Shown: positions 10,582-23,189 of the stretch, in pieces
How the letters are laid out: every line of letters begins with the position of its first letter
How positions within the stretch are numbered: the first letter of the stretch is position 1
Source: Puffinus mauretanicus
Lineage: Eukaryota > Chordata > Aves > Procellariiformes > Procellariidae
Assembly (NCBI GenBank): GCA_023333565.1
Contig: JAJKFH010002906.1
Coordinates: 124,001 to 188,000, forward strand
Direction: 5' to 3'
Length of the DNA: 64,000 bases
Notes under the pieces: generated by a model
Database searches by the model: none
What the model saw: the letters and a program-made list of their open reading frames with translations, nothing else
What the model was told of the DNA's origin: nothing
Program-made: the position numbers and the translations under genes

Positions 10582-13465
10582 CTGAAAAAAGGGTTGGTTT
10601 TTTTAAATATGCATGTATCTCTGGAAAATAAATCTGTTTATACAGTAGAAATTACTCTTAAAATATAACTTGATGGCAACAAACTTCTAAAAGCAGGTTA
10701 AATCATACATCTGTTAAGCACATATACTGTTACATGCAAAGCACGCTCTAACACCTTAGGTATAATAATATACATTACAGCAATGAACAAATAACTCTTA
10801 AATAGTATGACAGACTCAAGCTGCTGGCGCAAAAAGTTCACATATACATATGCTAACTTTATCAAATCATTCTTACTATTTTAAATACCTAGAAAGTATT
10901 TAAAGACCTAGAAGGTCATATGCAAAAGTAAATTTTGCTGGATTTTTCTTTAGGAATAGAAACAACACATATTTTGGAACTCTTTCAAACGTTTAAAGAA
11001 AGAAAACACTGTGATACTGAAACATACTAACTGCTCTTGAGACTTCTGTTGCACTTCTGAGCTCCTATAGGCTTGACAGAAACAGACATCAACCTCATCT
11101 TTTAAACTCAAAATAGGTAAGAGAGATGATAGTCTATGCATACACTTCAACTGACCCACAGAAAAGAAGTTGTAGCTGCCATATTTACGTATTCAATGCA
11201 GTGTATTCTCTAAACTGTGTTTATGTTAAACCATCAAGATAGGAATTGCCTCCAAGACTGGATTGGACAAGTGGCATCATGTCAATGTCAAGCTGCAAAA
11301 GCACATCTTCCAACAGAGGTCACCTCCACGGGATGCCATACAGTAACAGCACAAAAAGCAAGTAAGGTTCACAGTCTTCTGAGCTTTGTTAATCTCCCTT
11401 ATGCTTGTGCCATCTGAAAGCAAGACTGCACAGGCACTAAAAGAATATAACTTAGAAAATGGTATTTCTTATGAACATGAAATTTATTCAATAATATTTC
11501 ATATACACATTAACTTTTACGAACCTTCTTTATCATTCTTTAAAAATTACACATTAAATTACCACAAAACAATTTTCATCAGTATTGAAAACATGACAAC
11601 TACTTTTCCATTAAAAAAACACAAAGAAAGCAAACTTTAGATTAAATTGGATGAAAAATACACATGATATGAACAAGTGGTAAGGTACAACAAAACCACT
11701 AATTGCATGAGTCAATTCTTTTCTGAACACCTTATTCCACAGAGGTGTCTGGACTGCTTTGAAGGAAATGGTACTGGCCACTATCAAACATGTTACTACA
11801 CTAGAGGGCTTGCTATCTGAGCGATGTCTTTGTTTCTGTAACTCTCATTCCAAATCCTTGATTTTGAGAGAGTGCTAAACAGAGTCTTGACACAAAACAC
11901 CAAGATACAAATCAATAAAGGATGAAAACAGGAATTACTGAGAACCAGAATACCGAGATGCAGTTGAAGATACACGTGAGCTAGGTTTACATTCAACGAG
12001 ACTCTTTTGAGCAAATAGGAACTGGTATTATTTGTCTGAAACTACATTTCTAATCTGGCTTTATATGGTGGACAAAACAGTCATCCTTTCAATCCAAGCA
12101 AATTTGACACAGCCTCCAAGAGGAAGATTTACAAAACTACCTCAAAGTTTCCTGCCACTTGCCTCTTGATGGCTCTTGCAGGATCCAGTTGCATTTACTT
12201 ACAGAGTGTGATCCAAAAATAATTCCCATCGCCCATACCACAAGCTGAACTAAAATCAGGCAGCTGAATACTCCTCTAAATCTAAGACTGGTGGTACACT
12301 CAGAAAAGACCAAACATTTATTTTTTCGACCTACACAAACATTTTTGAGGAAGTTATTCTGGGAGTTTTACTAACAGCCACCCAGGCATTGCCTTTGCAG
12401 CGCCCAGCAGCTTACAGCAGCTTGAATCTGGCTTTCAAAGGTGTGGGTTGCTTTTTTTTTAATTGCAACTCTAGACAACCTGAGGAGCTCTCCTTCTCAA
12501 TCTTCTCAACTACTATTACTAAAGAAATTCTGCTCAAAGGAAAAAAGGCTCAGTTCAGAGTCTCATTTTGAAGGGCACAGTCATCACGAAAAGGAGCTAT
12601 ACTGTTCAAAAATAGCTTATTTCAAGACAAAGAAGCAGTGAATTTATAAACTGATTATAAACTGTTTTTTAAACTTAAAAAAAAAAAAAATCTGCTTCTT
12701 TTAAGACATGAAAGGTCCCCTCATGCCTGCCTTCTCAAAGTGCATAATAATGAGATAGGATTCAAAGTACTCTTCAAATTACTCTGATATTTACTGTCAG
12801 TTCTAACACCACAGATAAGTTAAAAAAAAAAAAAAAATCTGCTTTTGTTTCCCAGGTACATGAATGCAGTGACCTCCTTTGCATTTCCTGGATACTTCCC
12901 AAAAAAGAGTCTTTAGCTCAGAGACATTTTTTAGTATCAGACATTTCTTTCAGAGTGGACTGAAATCTTTTTCAAGGTCTAGAGCACCCTTCTGACAGCT
13001 TTACCTTTCACCTCCTTTATAAAAGCTTTAAAGAAAAAAAAGCTGTATAAAGCCTCTCGAGACTCACAACCATCAGATTTAATAAATAGCTGGTAACAAA
13101 CTGGTGCACAAAAGGAAAAGTCGACTAAATTTCACTGTTCCTGCAGAACCCAGATTTTTTTGTAGTTTAGTGGCATACCGACAGACAGACTGATCTGAGC
13201 ATGGAGACAGGCAAGAGCAGACACAAGGACAGTGAATCAGAAAAAACCATCTATTAGGAGTCAGAGGAACCGCATTATCTAAATTAGCATGACATACCCT
13301 TCAAAAAAGAAACCATGCAACAGCATAAGAGGATTCTGGGGTTCCCATTCACACAAACATAAATACCGCTACCCTTGGGGGAGTGGAGAAATAAAGTACA
13401 AGCTGGCACTAACAGCTTGAGTGCAAAAGCCTAAATTATGACGGTTCCTTGAGAAAAGCAGAAGT

Positions 13466-13477
13466 GGGGGGGGGGGG
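13466..13477. repeat. G12 homopolymer just upstream of a CR1 5' junction
   Basis: A run of 12 G immediately precedes the recognisable CR1 sequence beginning near 13486. It is a mutable tract that makes the exact 5' truncation point of the element uncertain. Confidence 0.8.
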
Positions 13478-13485
13478 AGAAGGAG

Positions 13486-14886
13486 AACCAGGAAGTACGA
13501 CTGGAGGCTTGCCAATGTGACGCCCATCTACAAGAAGGGCCGGAAGGAGGATCCGGGGAACTACAGGCCGGTCAGATTGACCTCGGTGCCAGGGAAGATC
13601 ATGGAGCGGTTCGTTTTGAGGGCACTCACGAGCCATGTGCGGGACAACCAGGGGATCAGGTCCAGCCAGCACGGGTTCATGGAAGGCAGGTCCTGCTTGA
13701 CCAACCTGATCTCCTTCTATGACCAGGTGACCCACCTAGTGGATGAGGGAAAGGCTGTGGATGTGGTCTACCTGGACTTCAGTAAAGCCTTTGACACTGT
13801 CTCCCACAGCATTCTCCTAGAGAAGCTGGCGGCTCATGGCTTAGACAGGTGCACTCTTCGCTGGGTAAAAAACTGGCTGGACGGCCGAGCCCAGAGAGTT
13901 GTGGTCAATGGACATAAATCCAGTTGGTGGCCGGTCACGAGCGGTGTTCCCCAGGGCTCAGTTTTGGGGCTGGTCCTGTTCAATATCTTTATCAACGATC
14001 TGGATGAGGAGATCGAGTGCACCCTCAGAAAGTTTGCAGACAACACCAAGTTGGGCAGGAGTGTTGATCTGCTCGAGGGTAGGAAGGCTCTGCAGAGGGA
14101 CCTGGACAGGCTGGATCGATGGGCCGAGGCCAACTGTATAAGGTTCAACAAGGCCAAGTGCCGGGTCCTGCACTTGGCTCACAACAACCCCATGCAATGC
14201 TACGGGCTTGGGGAAGAGTGGCTGGAAAGCTGCCCAGAGGAAAAGGACCTGGGGGTGCTCATGCTGAACATGAGCCGGCAGTGTGCCCAGGTGGCCGAGA
14301 AGGCCAATGGCATCCTGGCCTATATCACAAATAGTGTGGCCAGCAGGAGCAGGGAGGTGATCGTGCCCCTGTACTCGGCACTGGTGAGGCCGCACCTCCA
14401 ATGCTGTGTTCAGTTTTGGGCCCCTCACTACAAGAAGGACATTGAGGTGCTGGAGCGTGTCCAGAGAAGGGCAACGAAGCTGGTGAAGGGCCTGGAGCAC
14501 AAGTCTTATGAGGAGCGGCTGAGGGAGCTGGGACTGTTTAGTCTGGAGAAGAGGAGGCTGAGGGGAGATCTCATCGCGCTCTACAACCACCTGAAAGGAG
14601 GTTGTAGCGAGGTGGGTGTTGGTCTCTTCTCCCAAGTAACTAGTGATAGGACAAGAGGAAATGGCCTCAAGTTGCGCCAAGGGAGGTTTAGGCTGGACAT
14701 TAGGAGAAATTTCTTTACTGAAAGAGTGGTCAGGCCTTGGAACAGGCTGCCCAGGGAAGTGGTTGAGTCACCATCCCTGGAAGTATTTAAAAGACGTGTA
14801 GATGAGGCGCTTAGGGACATGGTTTAATGGGCATGGCGGTGTTGGGTTGACGGTTGGACGCCAACCTTTATGATTCTATGATTCTA
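13486..14886 (+). mobile_element. CR1 LINE, 5'-truncated, with long open ORF2 remnant (RT plus C-terminal domain)
   Basis: Frame 2 is open from the 5' junction to the stop at 14825-14827, about 436 codons from 13517. It reads canonical CR1 ORF2: [20 protein letters not shown], then motif [13 protein letters not shown], motif [11 protein letters not shown], the motif C region KFADNTKLG, and the conserved C-terminal segments [20 protein letters not shown] and [20 protein letters not shown]. The endonuclease domain and ORF1 are missing through 5' truncation, usual for CR1. Motif C should be F/YADD. Here the second catalytic Asp is Asn (codon AAC), so the RT is predicted inactive despite the open frame. 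Position 13517 is GTG inside the frame and not a real start. The 3' end carries the CR1 tail repeat TGATTCTATGATTCTA. It is antisense to VAPA. It closely resembles the copy at 20537-21573. Confidence 0.95.
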
Positions 14887-17132
14887 AGGAGAAACGTTTT
14901 AGGCCATACCACACAGACCACATCTAAACAAGGAAAAGAACAGGCAAAGATGGATATAGACATTCTGCACATGCACCAAGATGGACAAACGCATGCCAAC
15001 TTCACCTCAGAAAACATACAGCTATACTAGGATAGCATTATACTCTCAAAAAGAGCATCGCGCTCACTGCTTGCATGACACCCAGACCAAAGCTGGTTTT
15101 TATTTGAGCACTTAAACCTCAGACAGACTCATGTCTAACTGAACCCACCATACAAAATACCTCATGAGCGCTCATCTGCTGTTGTTTGCCCAATACTTCC
15201 ATTGTAAACTGCTTAAGACTATCTTTTATGTTGTATTTGTACAACTTAAGACAATGGACTTCTGGATCTGCAACTAGGGTTTTCAGAAGCTGTGGTAATT
15301 TAACTCATAAATCCTCCAGCTATACTGATGTAACTATGATGTCTAATGACAAGAGATCATTGCTTTATAAACCTGTAATTTCAATCTAACAACCTCCAGG
15401 AGTCAGAGCTACTTTCAAGGGGACAGGGAGTTCAGCAGCCTACTTAGTAGTGTAAATTCAAGACATCAATTACAGCATCTTCCTAGAATAAAAGTTGTGA
15501 GAGTGCCAGGTTATTCCAATTGTTTTGAATGGAGCAATGATAATCCATGCCGAGACTTTTCCTGTCTTTTTGACTTACAAGGGCCTTAGAAAGGAATGAC
15601 AGACCCCTGCCTAATCACTCAGAAATACTAGAGATCTCCAAAAATATTATGTACTGAATTTCTGTTCCGGCAACCTTACAGTGCAGCCACTACAACATTA
15701 ATGCCAGGGTTGCCTCTGGCAACTACACATCTCAGACTACAGCAACTAGTGGGCAGGAAGAAATGACACAGATTCTGCAAAGCCAGTTTCCACTACTGAA
15801 ACACAGTGCCAAATTTCCCAGCTTGCCAGTTACACTGCAGTAAAACCGAAATACTACGTATTACTGGACAGGTAGGACCTGTACAGCGTTCTTTTTGATC
15901 AACGGTGTCATCTTCTCTTGAAATTCAGTTCTCCTTCAGTTCCTCAGCTCCAAAAGTCATCCTTCTACTGTCTGGGATGGTCAAACGTAAGGGAAACAAT
16001 GATAATGTGAATATGCCTTTCTAGAGTGGGAAGGAAGAGCTTAGACAAACCTCCTCAGCCTGTGGTATCCTTAGGAAAGGCGAGAGATCACTGTTAGTAT
16101 TTCTAGTTGTTGGTAGTACAGAGCAAACATAAAGAACTTCTGAGAAGCAGACAGGTTTGGATATCAAGAAGCTCCATTCAAAATTAGTAAGACTGTCATA
16201 ATGTACACACAGAGCCTGTCACAGAGTATCACCTCTACCTAAAACTGGGTAAGAAATTACGATTTTATTAAATTACATAAAATTTTTGATAATTAGAAGG
16301 CAGACAACTTGTAGAGTTGTACAAAAATGAACATGCATTATTACACAAATTCAACAGCATTTTATACGAAACAGCTTAAGTGTTAAGTATATTGTCCTCT
16401 TCGATTTAAGACATTGAACTGTAGCTGTTATAAAAGCTAATACCTAAGCTGACTCTGCCAGAAAGCACTCTATTTCATGCACAGAACTAAAGTCTATTTA
16501 AGCTGTAAACTGGCAAGTAAAGTGATATATTCAGCCACATCTAAAACCAATACAAGTACACATAAAAAAGTACACAGACTGGCAAAAGGAACCAATCTCC
16601 TTAAAATGTTTAAGTTACAGTGTTAACTTCAAAAACTATTGGGATTATATGATTTAAGTGGGATGCTTTTTTTTCACAACTGCTTCATCACCTTTGAAAT
16701 TCCAAGAGCATTTGAAACATACAGAACACTTCAAGGCATCTTTACCAAAACAAACTCAGGCAGGGTAGTTTTCTTTCAGCTAACAATAAAGTCAGGTTGG
16801 GCAGGCAAAGAAAAGTCATTTACTGCATTTAACAATTTGAGCCCTAATGAATGAGAAAGGAGTTGAAGTCAGCAGGATAAAAACGAGCAGTACTATTATA
16901 AAGCCAGCAAGGCAATTTTTTAGAACAAGTTAACTGACTTTTATGATAGACCTGACAGGAACAGAGTAAGGTCTCCATCAACTCATTCTGCCAGAATTAG
17001 AAGTAACAATGGAATAAAGAAAGCGTAAGTTAAATTAACAGAGTCCCATGTAACCTACATTCGTATGATGTAATAAAGAATTTTTTAACTAGGCCAAAAT
17101 TTAATTGTTTTTCTTTCCCAGCATTTGACACT

Positions 17133-18060
17133 GCAATCACAGAATTGTTGAGGTTGGAAGGGACCTCTGGAGGTCATCTGGGCCAAAGCCCCCTGCTCAA
17201 GTAGGGCCACGCAGAGCCACCTGCCCAGGACCATGTCCAGACAGCTTCTGAATATCTCCAAGGATGGAGACTCCACAGCCTCCCCGGGCAACCTGTGCCA
17301 GTGCTCAGTCAACCTCACAGTAAAAAAAGTATTTCCTGATGTTCAGAGGGAACCTCCTGTGTTTCAGGTTGTGCCCATTGCCTCTGGTCCTGTCACTGGG
17401 CACCACTGAAAAGAGCCTGGCTCCGTCCTCTTTCCACCCTCCCTTCAGTTATTGGTGCACATTGATAAGATCTCCATGAGACTTCTCTTCTCTAGGCTGA
17501 GCAGTCCCAGCTCTCTCAGCCTTTCCTCATAGGACAGATGCTCCAGTCTCTTCATCATCTTTGTGGCCCTTCACTGGCCTCTCTCCAGTATGTCCATGTC
17601 CCTCTTGTAGTGGGGAGCCCAGAACTGGACCCAGCACTCCAGCTGTGGCCTCAAAGGTGCTGAGCAGAGAGGAAGGATCACCTCCCTCGACATGGTAGCA
17701 ACGCTTCTCCTAATGCAGCCCAGGATACCATTGGCCTTCTTTGCTGCAAGGGCACATTGCTGGTTCGTGGTCAACTTGGTGTCCACCAGGACCGCCAGGA
17801 CTTTTCTGCAAAGCTGCTCTCCAGTTGGTCAGACCCCAGGCTGTACTGGTGCATGGGGGGTTGTTCCTCCCCAGGTGCAGGACTTTGCACTTCTCCTTGT
17901 TGAACTTCAAGAGGTTCCTGTCAGCCTGTTTCTCCACCTACCAGCTCCCTCAGCACTAGTGGGTGCATTCCATCAGGGCCCATGGACTTAGGTATGTCCA
18001 GTTTATTTAAGTATTCCCTGACCTGATCGTATTCCACCAAGGGTACTGAAGGAAAGATGT
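17133..18060 (-). mobile_element. CR1 LINE with internal deletion of the RT catalytic core
   Basis: On the minus strand the element begins with the pre-RT segment VREYLNKLDIPKSMGPDGMH, then PLVLRELVGG, and jumps at about 17930-17943 directly to EKQADRNLLKFNKEKCKVLH, a segment that normally lies after the RT palm. RT motifs A, B and C are therefore absent. Downstream pieces include [37 protein letters not shown] and [20 protein letters not shown], split across frames by indels. The 3' UTR (GTTGAGGTTGGAAGGGACC in plus-complement form) ends near 17133 with a decayed tail repeat. The 5' boundary near 18060 is approximate and could reach about 18130. It is in VAPA intron 1, in the sense orientation of the gene. 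Confidence 0.9.
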
Positions 18061-18575
18061 CTAAAAATGAAAGATCAGTGTTCTGTAGTGAGTCAAAACT
18101 ACCTTGACTGTCAGGTAAGAAAACTAATCTTAAAATATACACAAAGCACTTAATTGCTCCAAATGGAATTTTACAGTACTTTCTGAAAAAAAGCATAGGT
18201 GACACAGCTGACACAAAAGAAAGCGAGAGGAATGTTGTTTATTTCCATAAATTTGTTTTCACAGAGGTCTGAATATTAATATCTTAAAACTATCTGAAGA
18301 CAATCAATAACATGCATTGCCAATGAACATAATTCCTTCCTCTTGAAATACCAAAACCATGACCATTCAAATACCTTCTTCAATTGGAAGAAAAATTCCG
18401 ACTCTAACAAGTCACCTATGTTAAAATTTGTCACAGTCTATGAAGCATAACAGCTTAGGTTTCATGAATTAATACTTCAACATTATAGGTCTGAATGATC
18501 AGGAATAATCAGTGGATGAAGGTACAAGATTAATAATACCTACAAATAACCACGGCTCTTGGGCAGATATCCATA

Positions 18576-19154
18576 TGTGCTGGTTTTGGCTGGGACAGAG
18601 TTCATTTTCTTCATAATAGCTAGTATGGGGCTATGTTTTGGATTTGTGCTGGAAACAGTGTTGATAACACAGGATGTTTTAGTTATTGCTCAGCAGTGCT
18701 TACACAGGGTCAAGGCCTTTTCTGCTTCTCACACCACCCCACCAGCGAGGAGGCTGGGGGTACACAAGAAGTTGGGAAGGGAGACAGCTGGGACAGCTGA
18801 CCCCAACTGACCAAAGGGATATTCCACACGATATCACGTCATGCTCTGCATATAAAGCTGGGGGAAGAAGAAGGAAGGGAGGACGTTCGGAGTGATGGCG
18901 TTTTGTCTTCCCAAGTAACCATTATGCGTGATGGAGCCCTGCTTTCCTGGAGATGGCTGAACACCTGCCTGCCGATGGGAAGCAGTGAATGAATTCCTTG
19001 TTTTGCTTTGCTTGCGTGCGCGGCTTTTGCTTTCCCTATTAAAGTGTCTTCATCTCAACCCACGAGTTTTCTCAACTCTCTTCCCCAACCACTGGGGGGG
19101 AGTGAGTGAGCAGCTCTATGGTGCTTAGTTGCCAGCTGAGGTTGAACCACAACA
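18576..19154 (+). mobile_element. Solo LTR, avian ERVL-type endogenous retrovirus
   Basis: A 579-bp element starting TGTGCTGGTTTTGGCTGGGA and ending GAACCACAACA, so it has TG...CA termini. It is flanked by CCATA (18571-18575) and CCGTA (19155-19159), a 5-bp target duplication with one mismatch, as expected for an ERVL-like insertion. Internally a TATAAA lies at 18851-18856 and an ATTAAA polyadenylation signal at 19038-19043, giving an ordinary U3-R-U5 layout. No internal retroviral sequence or second LTR adjoins it, so it is a recombined solo LTR. It lies in VAPA intron 1, antisense to VAPA, and is clearly related to the LTR at 59013-59605. Confidence 0.9.
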
Positions 19155-20536
19155 CCGTACATTAGAGCAGTAATACAGAATCTTTCACTTCTTATTCTAC
19201 CCTGGCACTTGAGAAATAGTTATTAGTTTTATTATCAACCTGCATGTAAATGTCAGAATGCAAAAAAGGCTTTATAAGAAAGCTGACACACCTCTATGTC
19301 CACAGCTCCTGAAGGCTTATTCTAGGCTAGCACTGTTTACCATGGGTAACATCAGATTTCATCTGAGCTCTCCACAATGACATGCTGTCAGCATCCATGC
19401 TGATAATGTATCTGTCAAAGATTTTTCCTTCTAAAAAATGCTGAGACAATGCCCATTTTTTAATCCTAAAAGAGCTCATCTTCCTCTGTCAAAGGGGCAA
19501 GCAGAGCCTATATATGGCTATACAGCTTACTAGAAGTGGTTGTGCAGATGCTGGCATGCATGCTTTACTGGGGGCTGGTGTAAAAGAAATGGGAATTAAA
19601 ACCTTTTGCCTGCCATTCTGACAGAGAAGACAGGAATACAATACAGTAGCATTTCGAAGCAGACAAAACAAATACGTTTTTTTCTTACGTTTTCTTTCTG
19701 CATCAAAATTTCATATTCACCCCAGCTTGCTACTGACATGTTGTTAGTGGCCAAAAAAAACACTGTAAAAATGCAATAAGCATTTATCTCAAGGGTAAAA
19801 TACAGCCACAGATCATTACCATGAATTCTGATAAAGAGAACAGTATCTACTTTATATATTAGATAAAATACAGACGAAAAGGAGATTGTCCTGCATTTAA
19901 TGTTAAATATGGACAACGGTTTCTTTAGCCTCAACAACAACAAAAACCCACTATTAATAAGATGGTATAACGTGGAATAACTTCATCCAAAAATATTAAT
20001 GCTTGTATTTAGCTTAAGCTTTAGAATCTAGCAGTCTGAGTCCAATTCAAGCATATATGTCTATTCCTGATATTTTTCCTATTGAAAGAGTGCCATTACT
20101 AAAGAACTGTCACATTACTAACATCAAAGGCATGTTTGTTACTTAAATTTAGCCCCCACATTATTGTCAATTCCTTACTTGCAATTTAGCTTTATTTGGT
20201 TACATTGTTATTCTCGCCAAATACACACTGAGGACATACTAAAATTGGTAGCTCATAATTCTACTAGGATAAACTCTTAAGAATTTAATGATAAAGTATT
20301 ATTCATCCCAAAGTGCTCTCACCATTGAAATAACAGGAGCAGTAGAAATATTTTACTACTGCTAAACATGAACATTTAAACCAGCAAATTATCCCCAAAG
20401 TCCTGAAACAACTAAGTAATATATATAAGCAATCTTTCAGTACAGATGCAATATTAACAATTTAGTTCAGTAAGGGTTGTGTTAAAAACCCTTCCTGCTG
20501 GAGCAACTATTCTCTTTACTTGCGTAAGGTAGGATA

Positions 20537-21573
20537 ACTGGCTGCTCATGGCTTGGACGGGTGTACTCTTCGCTGGGTAAAAAACTGGCTGGATGGCCGG
20601 GCCCAAAGAGCTGTGGTACATGGAGATAAATCCAGTTGGCCAGTCACAAGTGGTATTCCACAGGGCTCAGTGTTGGGGCCAGTCTTTATCAATGATCTGG
20701 ATGAGGGGATCGAGTGCTCCCTCAGTAAGTTTGCAGACGACACCAAGTTGGGCAGGAGTGTTGATCTGCTCGAGGGTAGGAAGGCTCTGCAGAGGGACCT
20801 GGACAGGCTGGATAGATGGGCCAAGGCCAACTGTATGAGGTTCAACAAGGCCAAGTGCCGGGTCCTACACTTGGCTCACAACAACCCCATGCAATGCTAC
20901 AGGTTTGGGGAAGAGTGGCTGGAAAGCTGCCTGGCAGAAAAGGACCTGGGGGTGCTGGTCGACAGCCAGCTGAATATAAGCCAGCAGTGTGCCCAGGTGG
21001 CCAAGAAAGCCAACAGCATCCTGGCTTGTATCAGAAACAGTGTGGCCAGCAGGACTAGGGAAGTGATTGTCCCCCTGTACTCCGCACTGGTGAGGCCACA
21101 CCTCGAATACTGTGTTCGGGAGCATGTCCAAAGAAGGGCAACGAAGCTGGTGAATTGTCTAGAGAAAAAGTCCTATAAGGAGCAGCTGAGGGAGACTGTT
21201 TAGCCTGAAAAAAAGGATGCTCAGGGGAGACCTTATCGCGCTCTACAACACCTGAAAGGAGGTTGTCGCGAGATGGGTGTCGGTCTCTTCTCCCAAGTAA
21301 CTAGCGATAGGACAAAAGGAAATGGCCTCAAGTTGCACCAAGGGAGGTTTAGATTGGACATTAGGAAAAATTTCTTCACTGAAAGGGTTATCAAGCACTG
21401 GAACAGGCTGCCCAGGGGAGTGGTTGAGTCACCATCCCTGGAGATATTTAAAAGAGGTGTAGATGTGGTGCTTAGGGAGAATGGTTTAGTTGTGGACTTG
21501 GCAGTACTACATTAACAGTTGGACTTGATGATCTTAAAACTCTTTTCCAACCTAAATGATTCTACAATTCTAT
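20537..21573 (+). mobile_element. CR1 LINE, 5'-truncated, sibling of the 13.5-kb copy
   Basis: The copy starts inside the RT at GGCTGCTCATGGCTTGGACG and follows the 13486-14886 element through to the 3' tail (ATGATTCTACAATTCTATAA). The frame from 20553 reads [20 protein letters not shown], motif [11 protein letters not shown] and an intact motif [11 protein letters not shown] 12-base deletion shortens [12 protein letters not shown] to GPVFINDL. A second deletion removes the [15 protein letters not shown] segment (CVREHVQRR). A frameshift near 21195 breaks the frame, which resumes at 21273 as [20 protein letters not shown]. It is antisense to VAPA and not functional. Confidence 0.93.
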
Positions 21574-22630
21574 AACTAATGAATTTGATAATTACAGAGG
21601 GTCTTAGATTTCAAAGAATACTAGCAGATTTGAACAACAGAACTAAACAAACAAGTAACTTTTCCTTTTCTTTTGCCTTTTAAACTTGCTTTGTATTTTA
21701 ACCTGCTATAGCTTACAAAAGGTTTCAGTGATGCTGAAAAGACCAGATCTGCTGTTTAAAATATTCAAATATTCAGCAGCTTAAAATATGTATGCATCCT
21801 CAAAAATCAGATTTCCAATTGGATACACCTTTCTGATCTGAATTGCAACATACAAGATAACTCTTCAAACCCTACAGCAGTAATCAGAATACTTGTAATC
21901 ATCTCAGACGACAGCTGTAGTAGCACAAAGAAAAATCAGTCTTTCCACAGAAGACCTGACCAAAAGCTGTTACCTAGCACTTTTCCCAGTGTGCTCCAAG
22001 AACTGGCTATCAGAAGCCAGACTCAAACATCAAATGGAACACCAGAGTTTTTGTGGTTTTCACCAGTTTCATTGCAAGTAGTATCCCAACAGTGTAACAA
22101 AGTAACTTTAAAATAAATCAATTTCACATTTCTCCCACTGTGGATGAAAGACCAGAAAGTTCTTTTTAAAAAAACACAAAGTTTCAGGTGTTTGACTGTT
22201 AGATGGTGTCCAACCTCAGCACGTAACACAGAGCCCGGTCTAAACAGGCTTATATATCAGACATTAAAATTTCCTACAGACAGGTCTAGCTAATACTGGA
22301 CTACCTCCCAAAGACGTGAACAGCTCACTTCAGTTTCAGGGTGACCTTTCATTCTCTGGAAGCACAGACTACAGGTCTCCATCTCCCAAATCTCTGAAAG
22401 CCAAGTACAGCAGTCACTCAGGAAATCAAACACCTGCTTTAAATAAAAATTGCATTCAGTCACAGTCTTGTCACTCACGACAGGATCACGAACTCCATTC
22501 CCTCATTACCTTCACATCACAGTACTGAGCTGAGCTAATGCAGCCACGCTTCCCAGGACCAGTGAGCTCACTTCCATAGAAGCAGCTAGAGTTCTAACTT
22601 GAGCTGTAACATGGAACATGTCTAGTAGAT

Positions 22631-22690
22631 GTCTAGTAGACATCAAAATTAAAAATCAAACAGTTTTTACTTTCATTGGGTCTACTAGAC
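22631..22690. repeat. Short inverted repeat, 11-bp arms
   Basis: GTCTAGTAGAC at 22631-22641 and GTCTACTAGAC at 22680-22690 are perfect reverse complements about 38 bases apart. A third related copy, GTCTAGTAGAT, lies at about 22620. The region is AT-rich and no function is evident. Confidence 0.5.
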
Positions 22691-23189
22691 TTAGTGGCCA
22701 TATTAACATCATACTGTTAACATGTTAAATCAACATCATACTCCTATGAACTGTTAAGTTTACATTACATACGGAGCAGCTACCCCTATGTATATGATTT
22801 TTAAATTTATGAACATCCCTTCTTACAAAGCAAAAAACACGTATCTCAGTCAAGCTATTCTAATATCTAGGAATGTAACATGACATACTGGCTTCTAGAT
22901 TAAGTACATAATTAGGTACCACTATTGTCCTACCAAACTTTCAAGACCATTGTAACCTCATGAGCTAGGAGAAGCCTTCTAAAGTCCACATGAAACAAAC
23001 CATTTCGTAATATGGTTGATGAATTTAAAGCTATTTTTGCCCACATAATTTGTGCAAGGTTGTTTCAGACTGACATGATTCAGATTTGAAATTCAACTAG
23101 TTTCTAATGATCTAAATACATTCATAGCCACTTGATGCCAATTCATTTTTGTACCAATCCTACCCTTTAGCCTACATAGCTTTTCTTTT

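Noticed and set aside
13517..14827. Treating the 436-codon CR1 frame as a host gene
   Set aside because: The sequence is plainly CR1 ORF2 with the RT motifs and the CR1 3' tail; the nominal start is an internal GTG codon.
20532..21575. ATAACT on both sides of the 20.5-kb CR1 as a target duplication
   Set aside because: CR1 insertions typically lack clear target duplications and the 3' copy overlaps the element's own tail, so six matching bases are not convincing.
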